A stretch of DNA of 64,000 nucleotides. It comes from Streptomyces venezuelae ATCC 10712 (lineage in GTDB: Bacteria > Actinomycetota > Actinomycetes > Streptomycetales > Streptomycetaceae). Position 1 is the stretch's first letter; each line of letters begins with the position of its first letter. Location of the stretch: the NCBI RefSeq assembly GCF_008639165.1, contig NZ_CP029197.1:7568001-7632000 (forward strand), given 5' to 3'. The notes beneath the pieces were generated by a model, which ran no database searches, was not told the origin of the DNA, and saw only the letters and a program-made list of their open reading frames with translations. The position numbers and the translations under genes were made by a program. Of this stretch, positions 9,717-16,189 are shown piece by piece.

Positions 9717-10430
9717 ATGCCCCACCCCACCGTCGTCCTCGTGCACGGTGCCTTCGCCGACGCGACCGGCTGGATAGGCGTCATCGCGGAACTGCGGAGC
9801 AGCGGCATCCCGGTGATCGCCCCGTCGAACCCGCTCCGGGGCCTGGCATCGGACGCCGCCTACCTCGTCTCCGTCCTGACGCAGGTCGACGGTCCGGCCG
9901 TACTCGTCGGCCACGCGTACGGTGGTGCGCTGATCACCGTGGCGGGCGCCGCGGAGAACGTCGTGGGGCTCGTCTACGTCGCCGCCTACGTGCCCGCCGA
10001 GGGCGAGAGCCTCGGTCGGCTCCAGGGAAGCTTCCCCGACCCTCCGCTGACGGGCAACCTGAAGGAGTGGACCTACCCGCTCCACGACGGCGCCCACGCG
10101 GTCGAGGTCACCATCGAGGAGACGGCCTTTCCCGCCGTCTTCGCGGCGGACGTGCCCGAGGACGTCGCCGGCGCCCTGGCGGCGGCCCAACGCCCTCTCG
10201 CCGCGGCCGCGTTCACCGATACCGCCGCCGTGGCGGCATGGCGGACGAAACCGTCCTGGGCCTTGGTCGCCGGGGCCGACCGCACCATCAGCCCCGAGGC
10301 CCAGCGCTTCGGCGCCGCACGCGCCGGAGCCGTCGTCGTCGAACTCCCGGACGCCTCCCACGCCGTCGCCCTCTCCGAACCCACACACGTCGCCGACCTG
10401 ATCAGGACGGCTGTGCGGGCGACGAGCTGA
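9717..10430 (+). CDS. Alpha/beta hydrolase with Ala replacing the nucleophile Ser
   Basis: A 237-aa small alpha/beta hydrolase of the plant esterase/SABP2-like type (TVVLVHGAFADATGW at the start). The ATG at 9717 follows GAGAAGAGA; an upstream in-frame ATG at 9690 lacks a ribosome site. The nucleophile elbow reads GHAYGG, so the Ser position (67) is Ala (codon GCG). The late His (DASHAVALSEP) is kept. With this change the protein should lack normal hydrolase chemistry, and it may be a lyase-like, binding or degenerate member. It is the third alpha/beta hydrolase in 8 kb. Confidence 0.85.
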   Translation: MPHPTVVLVHGAFADATGWIGVIAELRSSGIPVIAPSNPLRGLASDAAYLVSVLTQVDGPAVLVGHAYGGALITVAGAAENVVGLVYVAAYVPAEGESLGRLQGSFPDPPLTGNLKEWTYPLHDGAHAVEVTIEETAFPAVFAADVPEDVAGALAAAQRPLAAAAFTDTAAVAAWRTKPSWALVAGADRTISPEAQRFGAARAGAVVVELPDASHAVALSEPTHVADLIRTAVRATS

Positions 10431-10478
10431 CCGAAAAGGGAGGTCGTGTCACCCCCCTTGATCTCCCTCCGGACCCGT

Positions 10479-10811
10479 CTACCCGAGGTCACCGAGACGG
10501 AGGGCCTCGTCGATCTCGCTGAGCTTCTCGGAGGACAGGACGGCCGCCCGCTCGATCAGGTCGTCCCGGGACACCGTGGTCACCCACGTGCACGGGGTGA
10601 AGCCCGGTCTCGGGAGCGCGAGCCGCAGCACGCCCTCGAACGGCAGTCCTTCACCGGCGCCGAGCGGCACTTCGACGCCCAGACCGCTGATGTCGACGCC
10701 CGCCGGGGCGACGACCTGCATCACCTCGAACCCGGAGGTCTCGTCTCCCGACAGCAGTACGACCAGCCTCCGCTCGTCGAACTGGACCCACCAGACTTCA
10801 CCACGTCGCAC
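10479..10811 (-). CDS. MazF/PemK-like protein, no adjacent antitoxin
   Basis: A 110-aa protein beginning MRRGEVWWVQF, the typical opening strand of MazF/PemK endoribonucleases. It ends with the family's helical tail (WVTTVSRDDLIERAAVLSS, then KLSEIDEAL). The usual RP..V segment is altered to RRLVVLLSGDE, so activity is uncertain. The GTG start has GGAGG four bases upstream. No antitoxin-like gene precedes it: the upstream gene on this strand is a GNAT acetyltransferase. It may be an orphan RNase, a solitary toxin or a non-toxic relative. MazF proteins cleave single-stranded RNA in the cytoplasm. Confidence 0.75.
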   Translation of the reverse strand: MRRGEVWWVQFDERRLVVLLSGDETSGFEVMQVVAPAGVDISGLGVEVPLGAGEGLPFEGVLRLALPRPGFTPCTWVTTVSRDDLIERAAVLSSEKLSEIDEALRLGDLG

Positions 10812-10859
10812 ACGTCCTCCAGATACACGGCCGCAGGGCTCGGGGCCGGCACGCCCGGC

Positions 10860-11483
10860 TCAGCCGTCCGATCGGCCGGCGATGTCCGCGGCCAGCGCCG
10901 CGTAGATGTACTCGCTGCCCCAGCGATCCCCGTCGAGGTCGTTCTCGATCAGGTGCGCCTCCCGGCGCATTCCGAGGCGCTCGCAGACCCGCACGGAGCC
11001 GGTGTTCTCCACGTCCAGCCGTGCGTAGAGCCGGTGCACGCCCAGCGTGTCGAAGGCGAACGCGGCCAGCGCCGCGGCCGCCTCCGTCGCGTAGCCATGC
11101 CCCTGGTGACGTGGGTCGAGAGTCCAGCCGATCTCGGCCTGGGCGGCGCGGGCATCGGCCAGGGCGAGGCTCACCTCGCCGAGGACGCCGGGTTCATCGC
11201 GTCGGCAGACGGCGAGCGCGAGCTTGTCCCCGTCGGCGCGCCAGGCCGACTGCGCCGCGCGCTCGGCGGCGACCTGCTCGCTGCGCTCCCGCGTGTGCGC
11301 CGGCCGGTACAAGTAGCGCGCCACGCTCGGCAGGCCCTGATAGGCGTACAGGTCGTCGGCGTCGCCGGGCGTGAACAGACGCAGCGACAACCGGGCCGTG
11401 GTCAACGGCAGCAGCGGGGCGACGTCCACGCGGACCTCCGGGATGCGGATGTGGATCACGATGCGGACTGATCTTCGCACCAC
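10860..11483 (-). CDS. GNAT-family N-acetyltransferase (RimJ/RimL type)
   Basis: A protein of up to 207 aa with the RimJ/RimL acetyltransferase pattern: LTTARLSLRLFTPGDADDLY at the start, EIGWTLDPRHQGHGYATEAA as the acetyl-CoA-binding core, and VCERLGMRREAHL near the C-terminus. It would transfer acetyl from acetyl-CoA to an amine (a ribosomal protein N-terminus or a small molecule). The most 5' GTG is used; a second GTG at 11459 would give 199 aa and neither has a clear ribosome site. It is divergent from the DUF7873-like gene and lies 48 bp upstream of the MazF-like gene, possibly as an operon. Confidence 0.85.
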   Translation of the reverse strand: MVRRSVRIVIHIRIPEVRVDVAPLLPLTTARLSLRLFTPGDADDLYAYQGLPSVARYLYRPAHTRERSEQVAAERAAQSAWRADGDKLALAVCRRDEPGVLGEVSLALADARAAQAEIGWTLDPRHQGHGYATEAAAALAAFAFDTLGVHRLYARLDVENTGSVRVCERLGMRREAHLIENDLDGDRWGSEYIYAALAADIAGRSDG

Positions 11484-11598
11484 GACCGCCCGGAAGCCAC
11501 GCCTTTACGCCGTGGGAGACCGCTCCCCACCACGTGACCCCGGCCGCGGGAAAAAAATGACTCGAACAGTCGTCGCCTCGACATCTAGGGTCTGCGGC

Positions 11599-12333
11599 GT
11601 GGCAACGAAACTCAATCAGATCATCGCAGTGGAGAAGGGCGTCAAGTCCCGGGCGCACCAGGACCTGACGGCGGCTCATCACGGGCTGCAGAAGCCCGCG
11701 TTGCTCGCCGGCATCTCCCGCACCTACCAGCCGAAGGACGAGGAGGGCGAGCAGCTTCCGCCCGAGTCCACGCTGGTGCAGGTGAAGGCCGAGGACGTGC
11801 TGCGCGACACCGCGCGGGCGTTGACCCGGCTGTTCGATGTGACGGCCACCAAGGACTGGGCCAACTGCGAGGCACGCGCCGACATCACGGTCGACGGGCG
11901 CGTGCTCGTGGAGCGGGTGCCCGTGGCGTACCTCCTGTTCCTGGAGAAGCAGCTCACGGACATCAACACCTTCGTGCGCAAGCTCCCGGTGCTGGACGCC
12001 GCCGAGTCGTGGACGCAGGACCCGTCGACGGACGCGTGGAAGACCGAGGTCGTACGGACGGTCCGGACGAAGAAGGTGCCGCGCAACCACGTGAAGGCGG
12101 AGGCGACGGACAAGCACCCGGCCCAGGTCGAGGTGTACTACGAGGACGTGCCGGTCGGTTACTGGACCACCGTGAAGTTCTCCGGTGCGCTGCCGGCCCG
12201 GCGGGTCAACGAACTGCTGGAGCGGGTGGAGAAGCTCCAGCAGGCGGTGAAGTTCGCCCGTGAGGAGGCGAACAGCGCCGAGGTCACCGACCAGCGGGTC
12301 GGCGACGCCGTCTTCGGCTACCTCTTCGGGTAG
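11599..12333 (+). CDS. Conserved uncharacterised protein (DUF7873-like), next to tRNA-shaped RNAs
   Basis: A 244-aa soluble protein. The GTG at 11599 (ATKLNQIIAVEKGVKSRA) is preferred to upstream in-frame codons because an AGGG lies just before it and upstream residues are low quality. I recognise it as the actinobacterial family called DUF7873, by memory only. There is no signal peptide, membrane segment or known catalytic motif. The N-terminus is Lys/Arg-rich, the middle alternates charged strands, and the C-terminus has a helical stretch (RRVNELLERVEKLQQAVKF). Sixty-five bases after its stop begins the first of two tRNA-shaped RNAs on the same strand. A role in binding, processing or responding to those RNAs is inference from position only. 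Confidence 0.75.
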   Translation: MATKLNQIIAVEKGVKSRAHQDLTAAHHGLQKPALLAGISRTYQPKDEEGEQLPPESTLVQVKAEDVLRDTARALTRLFDVTATKDWANCEARADITVDGRVLVERVPVAYLLFLEKQLTDINTFVRKLPVLDAAESWTQDPSTDAWKTEVVRTVRTKKVPRNHVKAEATDKHPAQVEVYYEDVPVGYWTTVKFSGALPARRVNELLERVEKLQQAVKFAREEANSAEVTDQRVGDAVFGYLFG

Positions 12334-12350
12334 CCGGGACACCACAGACT

Positions 12351-12390
12351 CCCCGGCCGCAGAACGCGGCCGGGGTGCGCGAGGAGCGCA
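12351..12390 (+). other. Two consecutive hairpins between the DUF7873-like gene and the tRNA-shaped RNA
   Basis: A perfect 10-bp stem (12351-12360 with 12366-12375, loop AGAAC) is followed directly by a 5-bp stem (TGCGC 12376-12380 with GCGCA 12386-12390) whose loop is GAGGA. No T-run follows. They may terminate or attenuate the upstream mRNA, mark an RNA processing point, or form the 5' domain of the noncoding RNA. Confidence 0.5.
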
Positions 12391-12398
12391 AAGCTGAA

Positions 12399-12528
12399 GC
12401 TGAGCCTTGTCGTGACATCCGCGGTTCCAGTGGAGGTTCGAGTCCTCCTCCCGGCACTTCGCGCCGGGATGGCCCAACCAGGCAGAGGCAGACCGCGGTC
12501 AATCTCAGACTATTGCTCCAGACTCAGC
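12399..12528 (+). ncRNA. tRNA-shaped RNA A, circularly permuted topology (YrlA/Y-RNA-like)
   Basis: Folded by hand. The closing stem is GCTGAG (12399-12404) with CTCAGC (12523-12528). An extended anticodon-like stem of 8 bp pairs 12419-12426 with 12491-12498. Within it lie, in transcript order, a variable loop CCAGT, a T-arm (GGAGG, TTCGAGT, CCTCC; 12432-12448), the acceptor 3' strand TCCCGGC (12449-12455), a 7-nt loop, the acceptor 5' strand GCCGGGA (12463-12469), TG, and a D-arm with GCC/GGC stem and GG in its loop. The T-loop is canonical. The acceptor is closed and has no CCA, and there is no anticodon loop, so it is not an ordinary tRNA. The layout resembles the tRNA-like module of bacterial YrlA RNAs or a permuted tRNA precursor. 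Confidence 0.7.
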
Positions 12529-12549
12529 ATCCGCCGCTCATCGCCGGAT
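12529..12549 (+). other. Linker hairpin between the two tRNA-shaped RNAs
   Basis: ATCCG (12529-12533) pairs with CGGAT (12545-12549) around an 11-nt loop, starting directly after the closing stem of RNA A and ending six bases before RNA B. It may be a spacer or a processing site within one precursor. Confidence 0.35.
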
Positions 12550-12555
12550 CGACCG

Positions 12556-12661
12556 GGCCCGGGCCCTGGTGCGTCGAAATGCCAGTTCGAATCTGGTCCG
12601 CCGAGCTCGATCGGCGGTGGTCCAAAGGCAGGACGCGACGCAATGACGAATGACCCGGGTC
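12556..12661 (+). ncRNA. tRNA-shaped RNA B, circularly permuted topology
   Basis: Same architecture as RNA A with different sequence. The lower stem pairs 12556-12563 with 12654-12661 (8 bp, one G-U). The anticodon-like stem pairs 12570-12576 with 12636-12642 (7 bp). Variable loop is AAAT; T-arm is GCCAG, TTCGAAT, CTGGT (12581-12597). The acceptor 3' strand CCGCCGA (12598-12604) pairs perfectly with the 5' strand TCGGCGG (12611-12617) across a 6-nt loop. TG follows, then a 4-bp D-stem GTCC/GGAC (12620-12634) around AAAGGCA, which has the canonical A14, G18, G19 and A21 positions. It has no encoded CCA and no free 3' acceptor end. Two independent stems-and-loops with tRNA-invariant bases in the same permuted order argue against chance. 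Confidence 0.7.
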
Positions 12662-12700
12662 CTCAAGTGTGCCGGCGTGTGATGTGAGTGGCATCGACAG

Positions 12701-12729
12701 GGTCCGGGGGCAGGCTACGCCCTCGGACC
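12701..12729 (+). terminator. Strong hairpin between the ncRNA locus and csbD (convergent)
   Basis: An 11-bp stem with one G-U pair (12701-12711 with 12719-12729) and a 7-nt loop lies between the rightward RNA locus and the leftward CsbD gene. It can serve both directions and fits the 3' end of the noncoding transcript. Confidence 0.55.
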
Positions 12730-12755
12730 CGCTCCGTTTCCGGGGTCCGGCGGTT

Positions 12756-12944
12756 TCAGGACGTGCCGCGCTCGGTCTCCTCGCGTGCCCGTCGGGCGCT
12801 CTCGTGCACCCTTTCGATGCCCTCGCGGGCCTTGGCGGCCATCTGGTCGGTCTTTCCCTCCGCCTCCAGACGCGTGTCCCCGGTCGCCTTGCCCGCGACC
12901 TCCTTGATCTTGCCCTTGCCCTTCTGTGCGCCGCTCTTGCGCAT
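12756..12944 (-). CDS. CsbD-family stress protein
   Basis: A 62-aa hydrophilic protein starting at the internal ATG (MRKSGAQKGKGKIKEVAGKA), which follows GAGAGGAA with normal spacing; longer in-frame codons upstream lack one. The motif KGKIKEVAGKATGD is the CsbD signature. CsbD proteins are small, general-stress-induced and of unknown biochemistry. It lies 22 bp after the DJ-1/PfpI gene on the same strand, so the two are probably an operon for stress protection. Confidence 0.88.
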   Translation of the reverse strand: MRKSGAQKGKGKIKEVAGKATGDTRLEAEGKTDQMAAKAREGIERVHESARRAREETERGTS

Positions 12945-12966
12945 GATCGGGTTCCTCTCGTGTCGT

Positions 12967-13527
12967 TCAGCCCGCCCGGCCCTCAAGGGTGCGGACGACC
13001 GCCCCGGAGAACGCCTCCAGGTCGTCAGGCTTGCGGGAGGTGATCAGCGGGTGGCCGCCCGTCGTGTCCACGACGACCTCGCGGTCCACCCAACGGGCTC
13101 CCGCGTTCTCGAGGTCCGGGCGGAGCGAGGGGTAGGAGGTGAGCTCACGGCCACGCGCGAGACCGGTGTCCACGAGCAGCCACGGGCCGTGGCAGATCGC
13201 CGCCACCGGCTTGCCCGCGTCGGCGAACGCGGACAGCAGACGCCGGGCGTCCCCGTCCGTGCGCAGCGTGTCGGCGTTCACGGTGCCGCCCGGGACGACC
13301 ACGGCGTCGTACTCCTCCGCGGCGGCATCGGACAGGGTCGTGTCCGGTTCGACGGCCTCCCCGGGCCGCCGGTCCGAGACCAGCGTCTCGACGGGCTCGC
13401 GCTTCTGCGCGGCCACCGTGACGCGGGCTCCGGCCTCGCGCAGTACCTCCACCGGCTTGTTCAGCTCGTCCTGCTCGGTCCCGTAGTTCGTGGTGAGCAC
13501 GAGGACGCTGATTCCGTCGAGTGTCAC
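12967..13527 (-). CDS. DJ-1/PfpI-family protein (class I glutamine amidotransferase-like)
   Basis: A 186-aa cytoplasmic protein with the DJ-1/PfpI core: Glu18 in NYGTEQDEL, then VVVPGGTVNADTLR, and the nucleophile elbow AICHGPW with Cys112-His113. Family members act as deglycase/glyoxalase-like or protease-like stress proteins (YhbO, PfpI). The GTG start has GGAAGGAG upstream. It is first of a likely two-gene operon with csbD, which supports a general-stress role. Confidence 0.88.
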   Translation of the reverse strand: MTLDGISVLVLTTNYGTEQDELNKPVEVLREAGARVTVAAQKREPVETLVSDRRPGEAVEPDTTLSDAAAEEYDAVVVPGGTVNADTLRTDGDARRLLSAFADAGKPVAAICHGPWLLVDTGLARGRELTSYPSLRPDLENAGARWVDREVVVDTTGGHPLITSRKPDDLEAFSGAVVRTLEGRAG

Positions 13528-13557
13528 GTCGGGTCGCTCCTTCCGGGGGCGTGTCGT

Positions 13558-14091
13558 TCAGGAGAGGGCCCCGGCGGGCCCTGGGGCGGGCGGCGCGGCC
13601 GCCCATCGTTTGTGTGCGGCGGGCTGGCGCACGATCCGCAGGCGATGGCGGGCCACCGCGAGCTCGCGGCCCTCGCCGTCGGTGAAGCGGCCGGTCAGCT
13701 CGTAGATCCCGCGGTGCGCCCGTCCCACCGGAAGACGTTCCGGGGACAGCCGCACCTCGTACGGACCACCGGTCCTGAAACCGCCGAGGACCGTCCGGGT
13801 GGCCGCGAGCACCCTGCCCTCGCGGGCGCGGATGTCCTCGAAGACCAGCGAGTCGATCTCCCGGCTCAGCCGGAAGGTCAGCCCGATGCTGAGCACGGCG
13901 CCCTCCGGGAGTACCGGCGTCTCCGGCGGGTCCCCGCCCCGCAGGGCCACGTGGAGGGGCTCCGGCTCGGCCGCGTACAGGGAGATGTCGAGCAGCTCGA
14001 AGTCCTTCACGACGGTCACCGCCTTCGACGAGGGGCCCGCGCCTCTCTTCGCCGTGCGACTGCCCCTGCCGGCGTGGAACATGCGCGGCAT
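13558..14091 (-). CDS. Rho GDP-dissociation inhibitor-like (RhoGDI-fold) protein
   Basis: A 177-aa protein (202 aa from an upstream GTG at 14166). After about 20 low-complexity residues it follows RhoGDI order: VVKDFELLDISLYAAEPEPL, then GAVLSIGLTFRLSREIDSL, then ATRTVLGGFRTGGPYEVRL, and RGIYELTGRFTDGEG near the end. These parallel the eukaryotic REGSEYRVKIHFKV.., MVGSYGPR and RGTYHNKSFFTDDD segments recalled from memory. It is soluble with no signal peptide. Eukaryotic RhoGDI extracts prenylated Rho GTPases; a bacterial role is unknown. It is divergent from the GCS2 ligase gene. Confidence 0.6.
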   Translation of the reverse strand: MPRMFHAGRGSRTAKRGAGPSSKAVTVVKDFELLDISLYAAEPEPLHVALRGGDPPETPVLPEGAVLSIGLTFRLSREIDSLVFEDIRAREGRVLAATRTVLGGFRTGGPYEVRLSPERLPVGRAHRGIYELTGRFTDGEGRELAVARHRLRIVRQPAAHKRWAAAPPAPGPAGALS

Positions 14092-14207
14092 GTCGTCCGC
14101 ACCGGTGAAGGGATGGAACGCCCCGGCCGGGGTAGTCGGCCCGGCAGGCGAGGCACCGCACGGCACGAGCCCGCGGGCCTGCCGGAACGCGAGGGGAGGC
14201 GAGGGAC

Positions 14208-15308
14208 GTGGAGATCCTCACCATGGGTGTCGAGGAGGAGTTCGTCCTCGTGGACCGGAGCAGCCGCGCCCCCGTCGACCGGGCTCCCGAGGTGATCGCC
14301 ACGGCCACCCACGACCTGGGCGAGCAGGTGCAGACGGAGTTCTTCAACGCCCAGGTCGAGACCGTCTCCCGGCCCACCGCGTCGACGGGACGGCTGCGCG
14401 ACGAACTCGTCCGGATGCGCGGTGTGATCGCCGCGGCCGCGGAGCCCGAGCAGTGCCTGCCGGTCGCCGTCGGCACCCCCGTGGTCCCGCCCGAGCGGCC
14501 GCTGACCGTCACCGACACCGAGCGCTACCGGCGCATGGCGGACCAGTACGCCTCGCACTTCAGCACGGTCGACGGCGCGGTCTGCGGCTGTCACGTCCAC
14601 GTGGGCACCCTCGACCGGGAGAGCGCGCTCGCCCTCTCCCGCCGGATGGCGCCCTGGCTACCGGTCCTTCAGGCGGTCACCACCAACTCGCCCTTCGCAC
14701 GGCGGCGCGACACCGGATTCGAGAGCTGGCGGTCGGTCGAGCACGCGAGGTGGCCCACCGTGGGCCCCGCGCCCGACCTGGACGAGCCCCGGTACCTGGC
14801 GCACGTGGCCGAGTTGGTGCGGACGGGGACGCTGCTGGACCGGCGGATGGTCTACTGGCACGCCCGGCCCTCGGAGCACGTGCCCACCCTGGAGATCCGG
14901 GTCGCCGACGCCAACGCCGACGTCGACACGGTCGTCATGCTCGCCGCGCTCGTCCGCGGCCTCGCCGCGACGTTCCTGACCGAGGTGCGCGAGAACCGGC
15001 CGGTACCGCGGGTGCCGCTGCGGCGGCTGCTGCTGGCCCATGAGCTCGCGGCGCGCCAGGGCCTCGCCGGCTTCGGTGTCGATCCGTGCACGGGACGTGA
15101 GCGACCCGCCGTCGAACTCGTCGACCGGCTCGTCGCGCGGGCCCGGCCGGGCCTGGACCTCACGGGCGACACCGAGCACGTCCTGCGCCAGTGGCGGCGG
15201 ATCCGCGCCGACGGGGCCGGGGCGGCGCGGCAGCGCGCCACGTTCCGCCGGCACGGACGGTTCACGGACGTCGTCGACGCCCTGGCCCACCGGACGCTGG
15301 CGTCCTGA
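14208..15308 (+). CDS. Carboxylate-amine ligase, glutamate-cysteine ligase family 2 (YbdK-like)
   Basis: A 366-aa GCS2-family enzyme. Diagnostic blocks are MGVEEEFVLVD at the start (acidic metal/ATP site), QTEFFNAQVETVS, CGCHVHVG near the middle, and TLEIRVADANADVDT later. Length fits YbdK (about 370 aa). Family members form gamma-glutamyl or other amide bonds with ATP; EgtA and MshC-independent pathways use relatives, so the acceptor is not certain. The GTG start follows GGGGAGGCGAGGG; an ATG five codons later is an alternative. A perfect 12-bp hairpin ends the transcript. Confidence 0.88.
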   Translation: MEILTMGVEEEFVLVDRSSRAPVDRAPEVIATATHDLGEQVQTEFFNAQVETVSRPTASTGRLRDELVRMRGVIAAAAEPEQCLPVAVGTPVVPPERPLTVTDTERYRRMADQYASHFSTVDGAVCGCHVHVGTLDRESALALSRRMAPWLPVLQAVTTNSPFARRRDTGFESWRSVEHARWPTVGPAPDLDEPRYLAHVAELVRTGTLLDRRMVYWHARPSEHVPTLEIRVADANADVDTVVMLAALVRGLAATFLTEVRENRPVPRVPLRRLLLAHELAARQGLAGFGVDPCTGRERPAVELVDRLVARARPGLDLTGDTEHVLRQWRRIRADGAGAARQRATFRRHGRFTDVVDALAHRTLAS

Positions 15309-15336
15309 CCCACCGGCCCCGGCCCCCTGCCGGGAC

Positions 15337-15366
15337 GGCGGCTCACCCCTCCGTGGGTGAGCCGCC
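15337..15366. terminator. Perfect 12-bp hairpin between convergent genes
   Basis: GGCGGCTCACCC (15337-15348) pairs perfectly with GGGTGAGCCGCC (15355-15366) around a 6-nt loop. It overlaps the last codons of the leftward DUF3040 gene and lies 28 bp after the rightward ligase gene, so it can terminate both. Confidence 0.7.
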
Positions 15367-15738
15367 CTCCCGGGCCTGAGGCCCGTCAGACTCCGCGCCG
15401 CTCGCCCTGCCCGCCCCCCTGGCCCGCCGCCGTATGGCGAGCATGCCGAGGCGCATGAGGCAGACCGCCGTGACCACCCACACCGCCGAGAAGAGCCAGA
15501 GGGGCACGGTGGACGTGGAGGCGACGGCCAGGACGAACAGGGCCACGCAGGCGGCGCCGAGGCCGGCGGCGCACCAGCCGAGGCGGTGCCGCCCCACCAC
15601 GCCCCACGCGCCGCCCGCCCCCGCGTGGGCGTGCCCGAAGGTGTGCAGCTTGCGGCTGAGCGATTCATCGCTCCGAAGGCCGGCCTCGATGCCTTCGAGG
15701 AGCTTCCGTTCCTGGTGGGTGAGCTTGGGATCGTGCAT
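15343..15738 (-). CDS. DUF3040 membrane protein
   Basis: A 131-aa protein with the DUF3040 opening (KLTHQERKLLEGIEAGLRSD) on a cytoplasmic helix, then two membrane segments (about 52-72 and 78-100) and a hydrophilic tail. The ATG at 15738 has GGGAG six bases upstream; the preceding GTG is less well placed. DUF3040 proteins are common in actinobacteria and have no known biochemical activity. The 3' end overlaps the bidirectional hairpin. Confidence 0.85.
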   Translation of the reverse strand: MHDPKLTHQERKLLEGIEAGLRSDESLSRKLHTFGHAHAGAGGAWGVVGRHRLGWCAAGLGAACVALFVLAVASTSTVPLWLFSAVWVVTAVCLMRLGMLAIRRRARGAGRASGAESDGPQAREGGSPTEG

Positions 15739-15777
15739 CACGAGCTCCCGTCAAGCGTCGAGCGGTCCGGTCACCGT

Positions 15778-15999
15778 TCACGTCACGCCCAGGGCCGTCC
15801 GGAGACGGTCCCGGTGTGCCGCGAGCCATGTGTCGAAGTCCTGGAGGGCGGGGTTGAGGACCGGGACGGCGTCGCTGTCCCGGGCTTCGGTGAAGTGCTG
15901 CTCGCAGTCCGTGCAGTACTGGAACATGCTTCCCGACTCGTCGGCGCCCGGGAATCCCCGTGCACGCCATTCGTCCGGAGTGCGGGGCCGGGGGCGCAC
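15778..15999 (-). CDS. Small hypothetical protein with CxxC
   Basis: A 73-aa protein, MRPRPRTPDEWRARGFPG at the start, with a YCTDCEQHF segment that could bind a metal, and a C-terminal helix (FDTWLAAHRDRLRTAL). Codon third positions and amino-acid composition look like a real gene. The GTG start lacks a good ribosome site: an AAGGAAG lies 16 bases upstream, beside an out-of-frame ATG. The true start or an upstream frameshift is therefore uncertain. I do not recognise the family. Confidence 0.55.
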   Translation of the reverse strand: MRPRPRTPDEWRARGFPGADESGSMFQYCTDCEQHFTEARDSDAVPVLNPALQDFDTWLAAHRDRLRTALGVT

Positions 16000-16045
16000 C
16001 GAACACCGTGATCATCTTCCTTGCGCGGTCATGACTCGGTCCGCC

Positions 16046-16189
16046 TCACTGCCGCCGTGCCGGGTCCGGGGAACCCTGGTCCCTCATCAGCATTTTCCCG
16101 CTGACGGCGCCCGCATGCGACAGGCTGTCGAAGCCGTGGCAGGCACCGGGCCAGACGTGCAGTTCGGCCCGGCGGTCACCGGCCGGCAT
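16046..16189 (-). pseudogene. Remnant of an alpha/beta-hydrolase (C-terminal piece)
   Basis: A 47-codon frame starting at an ATG that overlaps the stop of the FAD monooxygenase by 14 bases. It reads AELHVWPGACHGFDSLS, which matches the last catalytic-His block (PGAxHGFD) of acetyl-esterase/lipase-type hydrolases. There is no room for the nucleophile domain. It is either a relic of a deleted esterase gene or a short coupled peptide. Confidence 0.5.

Noticed and set aside
12421..12510. An ordinary tRNA gene
   Set aside because: The T-arm precedes the D-arm, the acceptor stem is closed by a loop, and no CCA or anticodon loop exists, so standard tRNA order fails.
12375..12687. Short rightward open frames across the noncoding locus
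   Set aside because: No ribosome sites and no protein-like composition; the region is better explained by the two folded RNAs.
15665..16015. 116-codon leftward frame starting with an ATG next to AAGGAAG
   Set aside because: The ribosome-like site touches the ATG, and the translation is Pro/Arg-rich without domain. The overlapping 73-aa frame looks more like a protein.
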